This document shows, in pieces, positions 18,774 through 28,050 of a stretch of 64,000 nucleotides of DNA (position 1 is its first letter; every line of letters starts with the position of its first letter). The notes under the pieces were generated by a model. The model was not told the DNA's origin and did no database searches. It saw nothing but the letters and a program-made list of their open reading frames with translations. The DNA lies in the NCBI RefSeq assembly GCF_900215335.1, contig NZ_OCMT01000001.1, forward strand, positions 124,001-188,000, given 5' to 3'. The DNA is from Pedobacter xixiisoli. GTDB taxonomy: Bacteria > Bacteroidota > Bacteroidia > Sphingobacteriales > Sphingobacteriaceae. The translations under genes were made by a program, and so were the position numbers.

Positions 18774-19274
18774 TCAGTCCAATCCGTTTTTCGGATAATC
18801 AAACAATACCAGACTTCCCGTATTGCTACTAACCAATTTCCATTCATCAAAAGGGAATTCAATGATTGCTACGCTACAAGTTGGCATATTCGTTAGATAT
18901 TCATCTGTTAGGTAATTCACAAAATCTGTTAAGCCAGGATTGTGCCCAAATAATGCAATACTGTTGTGCTTGTCATCAAATCCGTTAACTACCTGTAGTA
19001 GCATTTTGATATTCGCTTCGTAGACAGAAGCATTGGTGTGTAGTTGTTCAGCTTCCAATTTCCAACCTGAGGCAAAATATTTTGCTGTGGTTAATGCCCG
19101 CAATGCAGGACTACTAACAATAACATCTGGCTTAATTTCTTTTGCTGCGAGGCGTCCTGCCATTTCTGGAGCATTTTTATGTCCTCGCGGATTTAATGGT
19201 CTGTCAAAATCTTTGAGGTTAAAATCTCCCCAGTCAGATTTGGCATGTCTAATGATAATTAACTGCTTAGCCAT
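18774..19274 (-). CDS. SixA-type histidine phosphatase
   Basis: A 166-residue member of the histidine phosphatase (phosphoglycerate mutase-like) superfamily, SixA branch. The catalytic RHAKSDW motif with His9 is at the N-terminus and the second catalytic His is in LFGHNPGLTDF. SixA proteins remove phosphate from phosphohistidine or small phosphoesters; the substrate here is not predictable. Its start overlaps the end of the GT9 gene by 8 bp, so it is the last gene of a minus-strand operon containing DUF4254 and GT9. Cytosolic, with no signal peptide. Confidence 0.87.
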   Translation of the reverse strand: MAKQLIIIRHAKSDWGDFNLKDFDRPLNPRGHKNAPEMAGRLAAKEIKPDVIVSSPALRALTTAKYFASGWKLEAEQLHTNASVYEANIKMLLQVVNGFDDKHNSIALFGHNPGLTDFVNYLTDEYLTNMPTCSVAIIEFPFDEWKLVSSNTGSLVLFDYPKNGLD

Positions 19275-20292
19275 TTAATTTGTCCCTTATTTTATTAACA
19301 ATCGTTTCTGGTTTAATAAGGCTGATACATTCTTCAACACCACAAAGACAAGGTTTGTTTCCATAGATCGAATTAGGTCTATTAGGATGTTCAATTTGAA
19401 TACAATCGTCTAAAGATTGCCCATATCCTAAAAAGCCGGCAAACGGATGGGTTGGGCCCCAAATAGAAATTACAGTTATACCCATTAACGAAGCCATGTG
19501 CATTCCTGAAGAATCCATACTCAGCATTAAGTCTAAATGAGAAATGATATCCAGTTCTTCTTCAAGTGAAAATTGTTTTATGGTGTTAATCAGTAACGGC
19601 TTTTTTTCCTTCCATTGATTAGCTATTTGAAATTCTTTCTCGCCTCCACCAAAAATAAAAACCTGATACCCTGTTTCAATTAATAGTTGAATAACTGTTT
19701 CCATTTTTTCAACTGGATACATCTTATAAATGTGTTGTGCAAAAGGAGCTATTCCAATTTTCTTGATACTCGCATTAAAGAACAATTTCGCTTTTTCAGG
19801 AAGAGGAAGAAGCTGTTTTAATAACTGATGCTTTAATGTTAAACTTAAACTTAAATTCCTAAAGGTATCTGCATAACGTTCTACAGTAGGTTTTAAAGGT
19901 TTCAGTATTTTGTTGTTATTTCTAGTCAATGCTTGCTTTTCAGAACGACCTTTGTTTATTCTCCTAATTTTTGTGCCTGAGATTCTAAAAAACAACGATA
20001 AAATTCTGCTTCTGATGTTATCATGTAAATCGGCAACAGCATCAGCTTGATAATTTTTAAGTTCCTTGTATAATCGGTATAAACCAGCAAAGCCTTTGTG
20101 CTCTTTTTTCGGTTTGATAGCATGGAAACTCAGATTCTTTATCCCATTAAAAAAAGCCTCAAAAGGTGCTCTGCTCACCATTACGAGCTGCACATCAGGG
20201 TTTTGTTCAATAAGCTCTCTTAAAACAGAAGCGACCATGGCTACATCACCCATGGCCGAAAAACGAAATATAATAATTCTTCTAGCAGACAT
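19267..20292 (-). CDS. glycosyltransferase family 9 (heptosyltransferase-like)
   Basis: A 341-residue GT9 protein of the WaaC/WaaF type that adds heptose or another sugar to the inner core of lipopolysaccharide or lipooligosaccharide at the cytoplasmic face. It begins RRIIIFRFSAMGDVAMV, the acceptor-side Rossmann start of the family, and the C-terminal half has MSMDSSGMHMASLMGITVISIWGPTHP, the donor-binding motif. It is followed by sixA with an 8-bp overlap and preceded by the DUF4254 gene at 10 bp. The sugar is uncertain, since many Bacteroidota lack heptose. Confidence 0.9.
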   Translation of the reverse strand: MSARRIIIFRFSAMGDVAMVASVLRELIEQNPDVQLVMVSRAPFEAFFNGIKNLSFHAIKPKKEHKGFAGLYRLYKELKNYQADAVADLHDNIRSRILSLFFRISGTKIRRINKGRSEKQALTRNNNKILKPLKPTVERYADTFRNLSLSLTLKHQLLKQLLPLPEKAKLFFNASIKKIGIAPFAQHIYKMYPVEKMETVIQLLIETGYQVFIFGGGEKEFQIANQWKEKKPLLINTIKQFSLEEELDIISHLDLMLSMDSSGMHMASLMGITVISIWGPTHPFAGFLGYGQSLDDCIQIEHPNRPNSIYGNKPCLCGVEECISLIKPETIVNKIRDKLNG

Positions 20293-20302
20293 AAAACGCT
20301 GC

Positions 20303-20905
20303 TTAAGCTTTATTGTATAATACTGGGTTTAGACTAGGGTCGTTGTACATTTTCATCTGCTTGTACACTTTCATGTATTTATCCCCATTTTCTATGTCAG
20401 TTAAAAGCTCATCTATACTAGAGCAAAGGTCTTTTCTCTGCATTAACAAAATATCCAATTTTCCTTGGCAAAGTTGTCTGTGCTCTTCACTTGCATTAGG
20501 TCTATTTACCTCTTCTTGCATGTGATAAATCTTTAAAGCTAAAATAGATAACCTATCTATCGCCCATGCTGGACTTTCTGTATTCACTTTTGCACCAGCC
20601 TTAGCTTCAATACCTTCAAACTTTTGAAGAAAATAGCTGTCGATATATTCTACCATGTCAGTTCTTACCTGATTTTGAGCATCAATTCTTCTCTTCCATT
20701 GTAAACCATCAACGGGATTGATGTCTGGGTTTCTTACCACATCTTCCATGTGCCATTGAGCTGTGTCAATCCAATTCTTATGATAAAGTAAGTGCTCAAT
20801 AGTATTGCTATCAAAAGGATTGTTGATTGGGTGGTCTATTTCATCAAAAAGATGATAGTCTGCGATGGCTTGGACAAAAATTTGGTTGGCTAATTCACTA
20901 ATCAT
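20303..20905 (-). CDS. DUF4254 domain protein
   Basis: A 200-residue, largely helical protein that fits the DUF4254 family, which is found in Bacteroidota next to GT9 glycosyltransferases. Visible features are a conserved N-terminal block with NPFDSNTIEHLLYHKNWID and later WHMEDVVRNPDINP, and a C-terminal region RKDLCSSIDELLTDIENG. It has no signal peptide or membrane segment. Tight spacing with the GT9 gene (10 bp) suggests that the two work together in surface polysaccharide or LPS assembly. That is inference from context only; I know of no biochemical role for the family. Confidence 0.8.
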   Translation of the reverse strand: MISELANQIFVQAIADYHLFDEIDHPINNPFDSNTIEHLLYHKNWIDTAQWHMEDVVRNPDINPVDGLQWKRRIDAQNQVRTDMVEYIDSYFLQKFEGIEAKAGAKVNTESPAWAIDRLSILALKIYHMQEEVNRPNASEEHRQLCQGKLDILLMQRKDLCSSIDELLTDIENGDKYMKVYKQMKMYNDPSLNPVLYNKA

Positions 20906-20938
20906 TCACAAAGTTATTTTAATTTTTCAAAAGGAAGG

Positions 20939-22615
20939 TTAATTCTTCTTACTAGAAAAGAAGTCGCTGATTTCATTTAACGTAAAAGCATTCAAACATT
21001 TTTCTGCTGTTAAGCCTCCTTTGCGGGCAACCATTACGCCATAACGCATATCTAAGAAACCCTCTTTACGGTGTGCATCGGGGTTAATAGAAAGTAGAAC
21101 TCCTTTTTCTAAAGCATAACGATGCCAACGCCAATCTAAATCAAGACGTAGCGGGTTGGCATTAATTTCTATGACTACTCCGTTGGCAGCACAAGCATCA
21201 ATTATTTTTTTATAATCAATATCATACCCTTTTCTGCTTAATAATAATCGCCCGGTTGGGTGCCCTAAAATAGTGGTATAAGGATTTTCAATAGCTTTTA
21301 ATAAACGTTCAGTAGCTTTTTCTTCTGTCATTTTTAACTGACTGTGAACGGAAGCTACCACGAAATCAAAAGTTTTCAGGATGTCATCGCTATAATCTAG
21401 TGAGCCATCGTATAAAATATCGCTCTCAATACCTTTGAAAATTTTAAATGGTGCTAATTTTTTGTTTAGCTCGTTAATTTGCTGATGTTGGGCATACACT
21501 CTTTGCTCGTTTAGTCCATTGGCGTAAAAAGCAGATTTGGAGTGGTCGCACATACCTAGATATTCCAGTTTCAACACATCACGACAGTATAATGCCATTT
21601 CCTCCAAAGTATGCACGCCATCGCTCCAATCAGAGTGGTTGTGCAAACTTCCTTTTAAATCATTATCGGTAATTAGGGTAGGTAATTGATGGTTTTTAGC
21701 TAGCTCAACTTCATTTAAACCTTCGCGTAATTCTGGTAAGATGAAAGCTAAACCTGCTTTTTCGTAAATTTCTTCTTCTGATTTAAAGACATGATTTCCA
21801 GCTAGTGAAAGCACTTTTTCAACGTGTGTTTCGTTACCAGTTAGCCTAAAGTAATCTAAATAGAAATTGGTTTTGGGAACTATAAACAACTTGATATGTA
21901 AACCGGTTTCTGTCTGTACCGCAAATACATTCGTAGAAGTTTCTACAAGTCCCAACTCAAAATTAATAAGTTGCTCAACGATAATTTCGGGAGTTTCGGT
22001 TCCAATGACAAAAACAACCTCCTCGATAATTTCACAAAGCCTTCTGTATTCGCCTGCAATTCCAAACAGTGATTCATGGTCTACTTGGCCAAGCCAAACC
22101 GATAGCTTTTCATGGATTTCGTTGACCAACGGCTCTGCTTTGGCGTACAAAAACTTACCATCGGCAGCCATTTTAAACTCAATTACTTTTTTAATTTCTT
22201 CTTGAGTTTTTAGGCCGAAACCTTTGGCTTCAATCAATCGGTTTTCGTTGCAAGCATAATAAAGTTCGCCAACGCTTTCAATCTGTAAATCGTTCCAGAT
22301 GACACCAATCTTTTTAGGGCCAATACCTTTAATCGCTAACATTTCTACAATACCAGGAGGCGTTTGGGTCAATAATGTTTCTAGTTCTGCAATACTTCCA
22401 GTTTCTAGCAGCTCTATTACTTTAGCAGCAATGCCTTTACCAACGCCATCTATCTTATCGATTTCGCTGGTTGGCTTACTAGCAATAGCAAAAGGTAATT
22501 TATCTATTTTAAAAGCTGCGTTTGCTACAGATTTTATCTTGAATGGATTTTCGTTGTGAAGCTCCATTAATTGTGATAATAGTCTAAGTGTACGTGCTAC
22601 GGGTTTGTTTTCCAT
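20939..22615 (-). CDS. PolX-like protein with intact PHP domain and degenerate polymerase active site
   Basis: A 558-residue protein with the layout of bacterial PolX: helix-hairpin-helix repeats and a DNA polymerase X core (about 1-310), then a C-terminal PHP nuclease domain (about 330-555). The PHP metal ligands are present (LHNHSDWSDG, MCDHSK, GIESDI, HPTGRLL, NPDAHR). The polymerase catalytic aspartates are not. Where canonical PolX has GS-x-RRG then DID, this protein has GEYRRLCEIIEEVV (Glu199, Val201), and the third Asp aligns with Lys242 in HIKLFIVP. It should therefore keep exonuclease or phosphoesterase activity but not polymerise. It probably heads or joins the operon with DUF4254, GT9 and sixA. 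Confidence 0.87.
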   Translation of the reverse strand: MENKPVARTLRLLSQLMELHNENPFKIKSVANAAFKIDKLPFAIASKPTSEIDKIDGVGKGIAAKVIELLETGSIAELETLLTQTPPGIVEMLAIKGIGPKKIGVIWNDLQIESVGELYYACNENRLIEAKGFGLKTQEEIKKVIEFKMAADGKFLYAKAEPLVNEIHEKLSVWLGQVDHESLFGIAGEYRRLCEIIEEVVFVIGTETPEIIVEQLINFELGLVETSTNVFAVQTETGLHIKLFIVPKTNFYLDYFRLTGNETHVEKVLSLAGNHVFKSEEEIYEKAGLAFILPELREGLNEVELAKNHQLPTLITDNDLKGSLHNHSDWSDGVHTLEEMALYCRDVLKLEYLGMCDHSKSAFYANGLNEQRVYAQHQQINELNKKLAPFKIFKGIESDILYDGSLDYSDDILKTFDFVVASVHSQLKMTEEKATERLLKAIENPYTTILGHPTGRLLLSRKGYDIDYKKIIDACAANGVVIEINANPLRLDLDWRWHRYALEKGVLLSINPDAHRKEGFLDMRYGVMVARKGGLTAEKCLNAFTLNEISDFFSSKKN

Positions 22616-22619
22616 TCTG

Positions 22620-22690
22620 GGATTTAAGTTACGAGTTATCAGTTGCGAGTTACGGGATTGATAGGTTCAAATCGTAACTCTAAACTCGAA
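22620..22690. repeat. GAGTTACGAG-type degenerate inverted repeat
   Basis: TAAGTTACGAGTTATCAG and GCGAGTTACGGGATT are near-direct repeats of one another, and CGTAACTCTAAACTCG close by is their inverted counterpart. It fills the 77-bp spacer between sppA and polX. Confidence 0.5.
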
Positions 22691-22692
22691 AA

Positions 22693-24459
22693 TTATTTGA
22701 TTCTAATTTCGTACTCCATTCTAGCTTGCATACCAGTATTGCTTATTGCTTTTTGCATTTGTTTGTACAATACATAGTTTTCGCCAAACTCTTTCTTGGC
22801 GTAATAAGCACTAACATTGTCTTTAGCCGAACCAAGGAATTCTTTTAACGGGTCAATTTTTTCTGGATATTCTACTACTTTGTAATCTTTTAATTTAGCT
22901 TTTTTAGCAGCAGAAGTCACAGCATCACTAAAACTACCTAGTCTGTCGGCCAAACCATTTTTAACGGCATCAGTACCAATCCAAACACGACCGCCGCCCA
23001 AGCTGTCAATTTGGGTCTTCGTCTTTTTTCTTCCATCAGCTACTTTGGTAATAAAAGTGTCGTAAATGTTATTTACACCTTTTTGGATAATTGCTCTTTC
23101 TGCGGGAGTTAATGGGCGGTTGCTGCTCATAATATCCGCGTATTGACCAGTTTTTACGCCATCAAAAGTTAAACCTAATTTATTGTTGAATAATTCTTGG
23201 AAGTTAAAAATCACACCAAAAACGCCAATAGAACCTGTGATGGTATTGGGTTGTACAAAAATGCTGTCAGCAGCACAACCAATGTAATATCCGCCAGATG
23301 CGGCAACATCACCAAAAGAAGCAATTACCGGTTTTGCTTTTTTACTCAACACCATTTCTCTCCAAATCACGTCAGACGCTAAGGCACTGCCACCCCCAGA
23401 ATTTACACGAAGCACGATAGCTTTTACATCATCATCCAAACGAGCTTTTCTAATGGCACGAGAGATACGTTCAGAACCAATTTGCTCATCAGAACCTTCG
23501 CCACCAACAATATCACCATTGGCATAAATTACAGCTACTTTGTTCTTAGAATTAGATTCACCTTCGGTAGTTAAACTTTTAACATAATCGTTGATGCTTA
23601 CGGTATTGATATCTTTCTTTTTGTCCGTTCCAGTGATATTTCTTAACTCATCTAAAATCTCATCTTTATATTTCAAGCCATCTACCATTTTATAAGCCAA
23701 AGCATCTTTAGGTAATTGGATTTTATATTGATCAGCGATTTGAGCTAAGCTGTCTTTTTCGATTTTACGAGTTTGAGAAATTCCTGTTAAGAAAGTATCG
23801 TATAAACCATTTACGTAAGCGGTAACCTGCTGACGGTTATAATCGCTCATTTTTGTGTTAATAAGTGGTTCAACTGCACTTTTGTAATTTCCTACACGGA
23901 TGATTTGTGCTTCGATTCCCAGTTTTTCTAATGCACCTTTAAAGAACATCAAATTAGAGCTGAAGCCCTTAAATTCCAATTCTCCCTCCGGATTTAAGTA
24001 AACCTTATTGGCTGCAGAAGCTAAGTAATAAGCTCCTTGAGAATATACTTCGCTATAAGCAATTACTGGTTTTTTACTTCTCTTAAAATCGATGATGGCA
24101 TTTCTAACTTCCAGCATGGTGGCCATACCAGCATTTGGAGCGCTTACGTTGATGTAAACTGCTTGGATTTTTTCATCAGATTGAGCCTTTTTTAAAGCCC
24201 TGATTACGTCATTAAAACCTATACTTTTATCGTTAGAACCACCAAATAAACTTCCAAAAGAACCTTCTGGAGTACGTTCTATAATTGCTTGGTCTAGATT
24301 GAGGTATAAAACGGAGTTCTTTTTAACTACCGTTTCTGTTTCACTGCCAATTGACGAGATCATGCCGACAAATACAATGAAAAATAGTACACCTAAAATA
24401 ACTGCCGAGATAACTATACCGAACACAGTAGCGAAAACATATTTGAAAAATTCTTTCAT
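22693..24459 (-). CDS. sppA: signal peptide peptidase SppA, 67-kDa type
   Basis: A 588-residue inner-membrane serine protease of family S49 that degrades cleaved signal peptides. One transmembrane segment lies near residues 9-33 (VFGIVISAVILGVLFFIVFVG). Two S49 modules follow: the first carries the general-base Lys in RVGNYKSAVEPL, and the second carries the nucleophile Ser in GDVAASGGYYIGCAAD, the Ser/Lys dyad arrangement known for the duplicated 67K form. The C-terminus is basic. It lies upstream of the polX-like gene on the same strand. It is divergent from folK over a 109-bp spacer. Confidence 0.94.
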   Translation of the reverse strand: MKEFFKYVFATVFGIVISAVILGVLFFIVFVGMISSIGSETETVVKKNSVLYLNLDQAIIERTPEGSFGSLFGGSNDKSIGFNDVIRALKKAQSDEKIQAVYINVSAPNAGMATMLEVRNAIIDFKRSKKPVIAYSEVYSQGAYYLASAANKVYLNPEGELEFKGFSSNLMFFKGALEKLGIEAQIIRVGNYKSAVEPLINTKMSDYNRQQVTAYVNGLYDTFLTGISQTRKIEKDSLAQIADQYKIQLPKDALAYKMVDGLKYKDEILDELRNITGTDKKKDINTVSINDYVKSLTTEGESNSKNKVAVIYANGDIVGGEGSDEQIGSERISRAIRKARLDDDVKAIVLRVNSGGGSALASDVIWREMVLSKKAKPVIASFGDVAASGGYYIGCAADSIFVQPNTITGSIGVFGVIFNFQELFNNKLGLTFDGVKTGQYADIMSSNRPLTPAERAIIQKGVNNIYDTFITKVADGRKKTKTQIDSLGGGRVWIGTDAVKNGLADRLGSFSDAVTSAAKKAKLKDYKVVEYPEKIDPLKEFLGSAKDNVSAYYAKKEFGENYVLYKQMQKAISNTGMQARMEYEIRIK

Positions 24460-24568
24460 AAGTTTTAATAATGTTTAATTTGTAAATATAAAAAATGCAT
24501 TGTGATATAACGCAATTACGCTAGCTAAGCGGGAAATTAATTGACCTGTTTCGCTAAAGAAAAACGAT

Positions 24569-25081
24569 ATGGAATTAGAGCAGAGAAATGCTTATTTGTT
24601 ACTTGGTACAAATTTGGGAGATAGAACGCAAAATTTAAATACTGCAATTGCGTTTATTGAGAGAGAAGTGGGACCGGTTTTTGTGAAATCAAGTGTTTAT
24701 GAAACAGCGGCTTGGGGTAAAACAGACCAGCCAAGTTTTTTAAATCAAGCTGTTGGGGTGAAGAGTGATTTGGAACCTTTACAGCTGCTAAAAGTATTGT
24801 TAGCAATTGAACAAAAAATGGGAAGAGTGAGGTTAGAAAGGTGGGGAGAGCGTTTAATTGATATCGATATTATATTTTATGGAGATGTGATTGTTAATGA
24901 TCGTAATGACTTGCATTTGCCTCATCCCGAAATGCATAAGCGCAGGTTTGTGTTACAACCTTTAAATGAAATTGCGGAAAATTTTATTCATCCGATTTTT
25001 AAGGAGAAAATTTCGAGCATTTTAACTAACTTGAGCGATGAATTGACAGTCGAAAAAATAACTAAGTATAACAATGATTAA
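24569..25081 (+). CDS. folK: 2-amino-4-hydroxy-6-hydroxymethyldihydropteridine diphosphokinase
   Basis: A 170-residue HPPK that transfers pyrophosphate from ATP to 6-hydroxymethyl-7,8-dihydropterin, the step before dihydropteroate synthase in folate synthesis. The start YLLLGTNLGDR, the central RWGERLIDIDIIFYGD and the signature LPHPEMHKRRFVLQPLNEI are typical. Its end overlaps the start of the Hpt gene by 8 bp, which implies translational coupling, although no functional link is known. No other folate gene is adjacent. Confidence 0.95.
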   Translation: MELEQRNAYLLLGTNLGDRTQNLNTAIAFIEREVGPVFVKSSVYETAAWGKTDQPSFLNQAVGVKSDLEPLQLLKVLLAIEQKMGRVRLERWGERLIDIDIIFYGDVIVNDRNDLHLPHPEMHKRRFVLQPLNEIAENFIHPIFKEKISSILTNLSDELTVEKITKYNND

Positions 25082-25451
25082 CCCAGCTAAAAGTAACGAA
25101 GATTTAGATTTATCATATTTGAGAGAGATGTCTGGCGATAGCGCAGAATTTATGATTGAGATGTTGGATACTTTGGTGGAGCAAATTCCTATTTATTTAG
25201 AAGATTTGCAAAAAGCTGTGGACGCAAAAGATTGGAAAGCGGCATCTGAATTTGCTCATAAAGTGAAGCCAACTTTCTATTACGTAGGTAGAGAAGATAT
25301 CAGAGATTATGTTCAGGTAATTGAACGTAATGCTAAAGAAGGCATAGATGTAGAGAAGATTCCTGCTGCGCTTGTGGAAATTAAACAAGAGCTCAATATT
25401 ATTCTTACACAAGTAGCAAAGTCTAAAACGGAGTTAGAAGCTCAGTTGTAA
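25074..25451 (+). CDS. histidine phosphotransfer (Hpt) domain protein
   Basis: A 125-residue four-helix Hpt protein that relays phosphoryl groups between receiver domains. The phosphorylated residue should be His62 in SEFAHKVKPTFYYVG; the usual AHxLKG is modified to AHKVKP, which is common for Hpt proteins in Bacteroidota. It starts inside the end of folK. No cognate hybrid kinase or receiver is beside it, so it is an orphan phosphotransfer protein that could serve any hybrid kinase, including those elsewhere in the genome. Cytosolic. Confidence 0.87.
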   Translation: MINPAKSNEDLDLSYLREMSGDSAEFMIEMLDTLVEQIPIYLEDLQKAVDAKDWKAASEFAHKVKPTFYYVGREDIRDYVQVIERNAKEGIDVEKIPAALVEIKQELNIILTQVAKSKTELEAQL

Positions 25452-25468
25452 CATCGCTATAGTATTAT

Positions 25469-25557
25469 CGTCATTGCGAGGAGGAACGACGAAGCAATCT
25501 TAAAGCGATGTATTCTTTTCCTAAGGTTGTAAGATTGCTTCGTACCTCGCAATGACG
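25469..25557. repeat. GTCATTGCGA-type inverted repeat
   Basis: The left arm starts CGTCATTGCGAGGAGG and continues to GAAGCAATCTTA; the right arm is AAGATTGCTTCG then CCTCGCAATGACG. The two arms are close to perfect inverted repeats around a loop of roughly 30 nt. It lies between the convergent Hpt and pssA genes. The same words occur in intergenic repeats of many unrelated bacteria. Confidence 0.8.
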
Positions 25558-25575
25558 ACCCGGAAATATAAAAAA

Positions 25576-26247
25576 CTAATTGTTTCTAAAATAAACAAAA
25601 GACAATCCGATATATAATAGCAGTATAATTGGAATAGCCACAAACTGTTGCCATGCAAATAAAGCAATAGATAAAATCATAAAGACGAACTTGATTTTAT
25701 TTTCACTCCATCTGAAGTTGCTGAATTTTAGGGAGAAAATCTTGATTTCACTTATCAATAAATAACTACATACTACAGAAATAGCCGCTAAAACTATCCA
25801 GTTACCAATTACTTGAGGGTGATAATCTGCAACATAAGGTAAGGAGACAATAAACAAAGTATTCATTGGTGTATTTAAACCAATAAAATCTACTGTTTGA
25901 CGAGTATCGTTATTGAATTTAGCCAGTCTCAGTGCAGAAAATAAGGTAATGATAAAAGCAAAATAAGGAAGATATTGGTGAGGCGCATCACTTGCTTTAA
26001 ATAGATGAAACATGATTGCTCCAGGCAAAAAACCAAAGCTTACCACATCTGCTAGTGAGTCTAAATCTTTTCCAATGCTGTTCTTTATTTTTAAAGCTCT
26101 AGCAGCCATGCCATCAAAAAAATCAAAGATTCCTGATAGGATGACAAAGTAGGCGGCAGATTTTAAATCGCCATTAAAACAAAATACAATACCAATACAA
26201 CCAGAAAATAGGTTGGCACACGTTAAAGCATTAGGGAGGTTCAGCAT
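25576..26247 (-). CDS. pssA: CDP-diacylglycerol--serine O-phosphatidyltransferase
   Basis: A 223-residue integral membrane enzyme that condenses CDP-diacylglycerol with serine to phosphatidylserine, the precursor of phosphatidylethanolamine. The CDP-alcohol phosphotransferase signature is complete: FDGMAARALKIKNSIGKDL continuing DSLAD, that is DG-x2-AR-x8-G-x3-D-x3-D. Six or more hydrophobic segments are visible. It follows rho on the minus strand after an 84-bp spacer with a perfect hairpin, so it may be expressed separately. The partner decarboxylase (psd) is not in the window. Confidence 0.92.
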   Translation of the reverse strand: MLNLPNALTCANLFSGCIGIVFCFNGDLKSAAYFVILSGIFDFFDGMAARALKIKNSIGKDLDSLADVVSFGFLPGAIMFHLFKASDAPHQYLPYFAFIITLFSALRLAKFNNDTRQTVDFIGLNTPMNTLFIVSLPYVADYHPQVIGNWIVLAAISVVCSYLLISEIKIFSLKFSNFRWSENKIKFVFMILSIALFAWQQFVAIPIILLLYIGLSFVYFRNN

Positions 26248-26263
26248 CTTTTAAAAGGTTTAA

Positions 26264-26316
26264 AGCTGAAAGACTAAAGCTCAAAGCATTCTCGCCATGG
26301 CTTTAGTCTTTAAACT
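26264..26316. repeat. perfect 12-bp inverted repeat between rho and pssA
   Basis: AAAGACTAAAGC pairs perfectly with GCTTTAGTCTTT around an 18-nt loop. In the rho direction (minus strand) it could act as a terminator or processing hairpin; a clean T-run is missing. A second AAAGCT / GGTCTTTAGTCT word follows. Confidence 0.5.
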
Positions 26317-26331
26317 TTGGTCTTTAGTCTA

Positions 26332-28050
26332 TTATCCGTTCATTCCTAAAAGGAATTCTTCGTTGCTCTTAGTGCCTTTAATTTGGGCTTGTACCAATTC
26401 CATCGCTTCTTGCGAGTTCATGTCTGCCAAGTGGTTACGCAATACCCAAACACGTTGTAGACTTTCTCTATCCAATAATAGATCGTCTCTACGCGTACTC
26501 GAAGCCGTAATATCAATTGCTGGGAAGATACGTTTGTTAGCCAATTTGCGGTCTAATTGTAGCTCCATGTTACCTGTACCTTTAAATTCTTCGAAGATCA
26601 CCTCATCCATTTTAGAGCCAGTTTCTGTTAAAGCTGTAGCTAAAATAGTTAAAGAACCGCCTTTTTCAATGTTACGAGCCGCACCAAAGAAACGCTTAGG
26701 TTTGTGTAAAGCATTGGCATCAACACCACCAGATAAGATTTTGCCAGAAGCAGGAGCGGTAGTATTGTAAGCCCTTGCCAAACGCGTAATAGAGTCTAAT
26801 AAGATCACTACATCATGACCGCATTCTACCAAACGTTTAGATTTTTCTAGAACGATATTGGCGATTTTTACGTGTCTTTCTGCCGGCTCATCGAAAGTAG
26901 AAGAAACCACTTCTGCTCTTACGCTACGGGCCATATCTGTTACCTCTTCCGGACGCTCATCAATTAACAAGATAATCAAATATACCTCTGGATGGTTTTT
27001 AGCGATCGCATTAGCAACTTCCTTTAATAAATTGGTTTTACCCGTTTTAGGCTGTGCTACAATTAAACCACGCTGACCTTTACCAATTGGGGTAAATAAG
27101 TCCATGATACGGGTAGAATAGTTGGTGCTATCAGTAAATAGATTTAATTTTTCTGTAGGGAAAAGTGGCGTTAAGTAATCAAAAGGAACGCGGTCACGCA
27201 CATCAGCAGGAATACGACCGTTAATGCTAATTACTTTTACCAATGGGAAATATTTTTCACCTTCTTTCGGCGGGCGGATACTTCCATTAACCGTATCACC
27301 AGTTTTTAAACCAAACAATTTGATTTGTGACTGCGATACGTAGATATCATCTGGAGAAGATAAATAGTTGTAATCTGCCGAACGCAAGAAACCATAGCCA
27401 TCAGGCATAATTTCCAAAACACCTTCATTGGTAATCGTATTATCGAAATCTAAGTTAGAATAGCTAGTCTCGTTTTGTTTATGATTACCGCTGTTGTTAT
27501 TGTTCTGATTTTGGTTCTGGTTTTGATTTTTCTGCGGACGGTTTTTATTTTCCTCTCGCTGAGGTTTTTCTTCCTGAGCAGGTTTTTCTTCAACTACAAT
27601 AACTTCGTTGTTAGCATTGTCGTTTTTGCCTTTTGGAGTGCGGTCTTTTTTGTTTTTCTGATTTTGGATTTTATCAGCAATGCTTTCTTGTTTCGAAAGG
27701 TCCTGACCTGTAACCAAAGCAATTGCTTCAAAATCAGGCGAAGGAATTTCAATTTCTTCCGCACTATCAAAAAGGGTTGGCTCTGCTGCCTTTTCCTCTT
27801 TTCTCTCTTCCGCAACAGGTGCAGCGTCTTTCGCAATACGTGTTCTTTTTCTAGAAGTTTTTTCGGTAGAAGGCGTTTCAGCGGCAGGCTCAGGAGTAAC
27901 AGCAACTTCAGCTGTTACAGTCTGTTTTTGAAGAATTTGTTCGATTAAGTCACTTTTGCGTAAATCGCCAGCATTATCAACACCATTCGCTTTTGCTAAC
28001 TCACGTAATTCGGCAGTTAGCTTTTCAGTTAGTTCTGTTTTACTAAACAT
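26332..28050 (-). CDS. rho: transcription termination factor Rho with N/Q-rich insertion
   Basis: A 572-residue Rho, the hexameric RNA-dependent helicase that terminates transcription. It has an N-terminal helical SAP-like domain (1-40), a charged, low-complexity region (41-165), a strikingly Asn/Gln-rich tract (about 167-195, including [14 protein letters not shown]), the RNA-binding cold-shock domain (about 205-280, [15 protein letters not shown]) and the RecA-like ATPase with Walker A QPKTGKTN and [14 protein letters not shown]. coli Rho is 419 residues, so the insertion accounts for about 150 extra. Inserted Rho is usual in Bacteroidota, but the run of N and Q resembles prion-like segments described in some Rho proteins. 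The ATPase motifs are intact. Confidence 0.96.
   Translation of the reverse strand: MFSKTELTEKLTAELRELAKANGVDNAGDLRKSDLIEQILQKQTVTAEVAVTPEPAAETPSTEKTSRKRTRIAKDAAPVAEERKEEKAAEPTLFDSAEEIEIPSPDFEAIALVTGQDLSKQESIADKIQNQKNKKDRTPKGKNDNANNEVIVVEEKPAQEEKPQREENKNRPQKNQNQNQNQNNNNSGNHKQNETSYSNLDFDNTITNEGVLEIMPDGYGFLRSADYNYLSSPDDIYVSQSQIKLFGLKTGDTVNGSIRPPKEGEKYFPLVKVISINGRIPADVRDRVPFDYLTPLFPTEKLNLFTDSTNYSTRIMDLFTPIGKGQRGLIVAQPKTGKTNLLKEVANAIAKNHPEVYLIILLIDERPEEVTDMARSVRAEVVSSTFDEPAERHVKIANIVLEKSKRLVECGHDVVILLDSITRLARAYNTTAPASGKILSGGVDANALHKPKRFFGAARNIEKGGSLTILATALTETGSKMDEVIFEEFKGTGNMELQLDRKLANKRIFPAIDITASSTRRDDLLLDRESLQRVWVLRNHLADMNSQEAMELVQAQIKGTKSNEEFLLGMNG

Noticed and set aside
26297..26770. 157-residue plus-strand frame opposite rho
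   Set aside because: Antisense to the conserved ATPase domain of Rho; composition follows the complementary codons.
27475..27948. Hydrophobic, Phe-rich plus-strand frame opposite the Rho linker
   Set aside because: It is the complement of the Lys/Glu/Asn-rich linker, which automatically yields Phe, Leu and Val codons; not a membrane protein.
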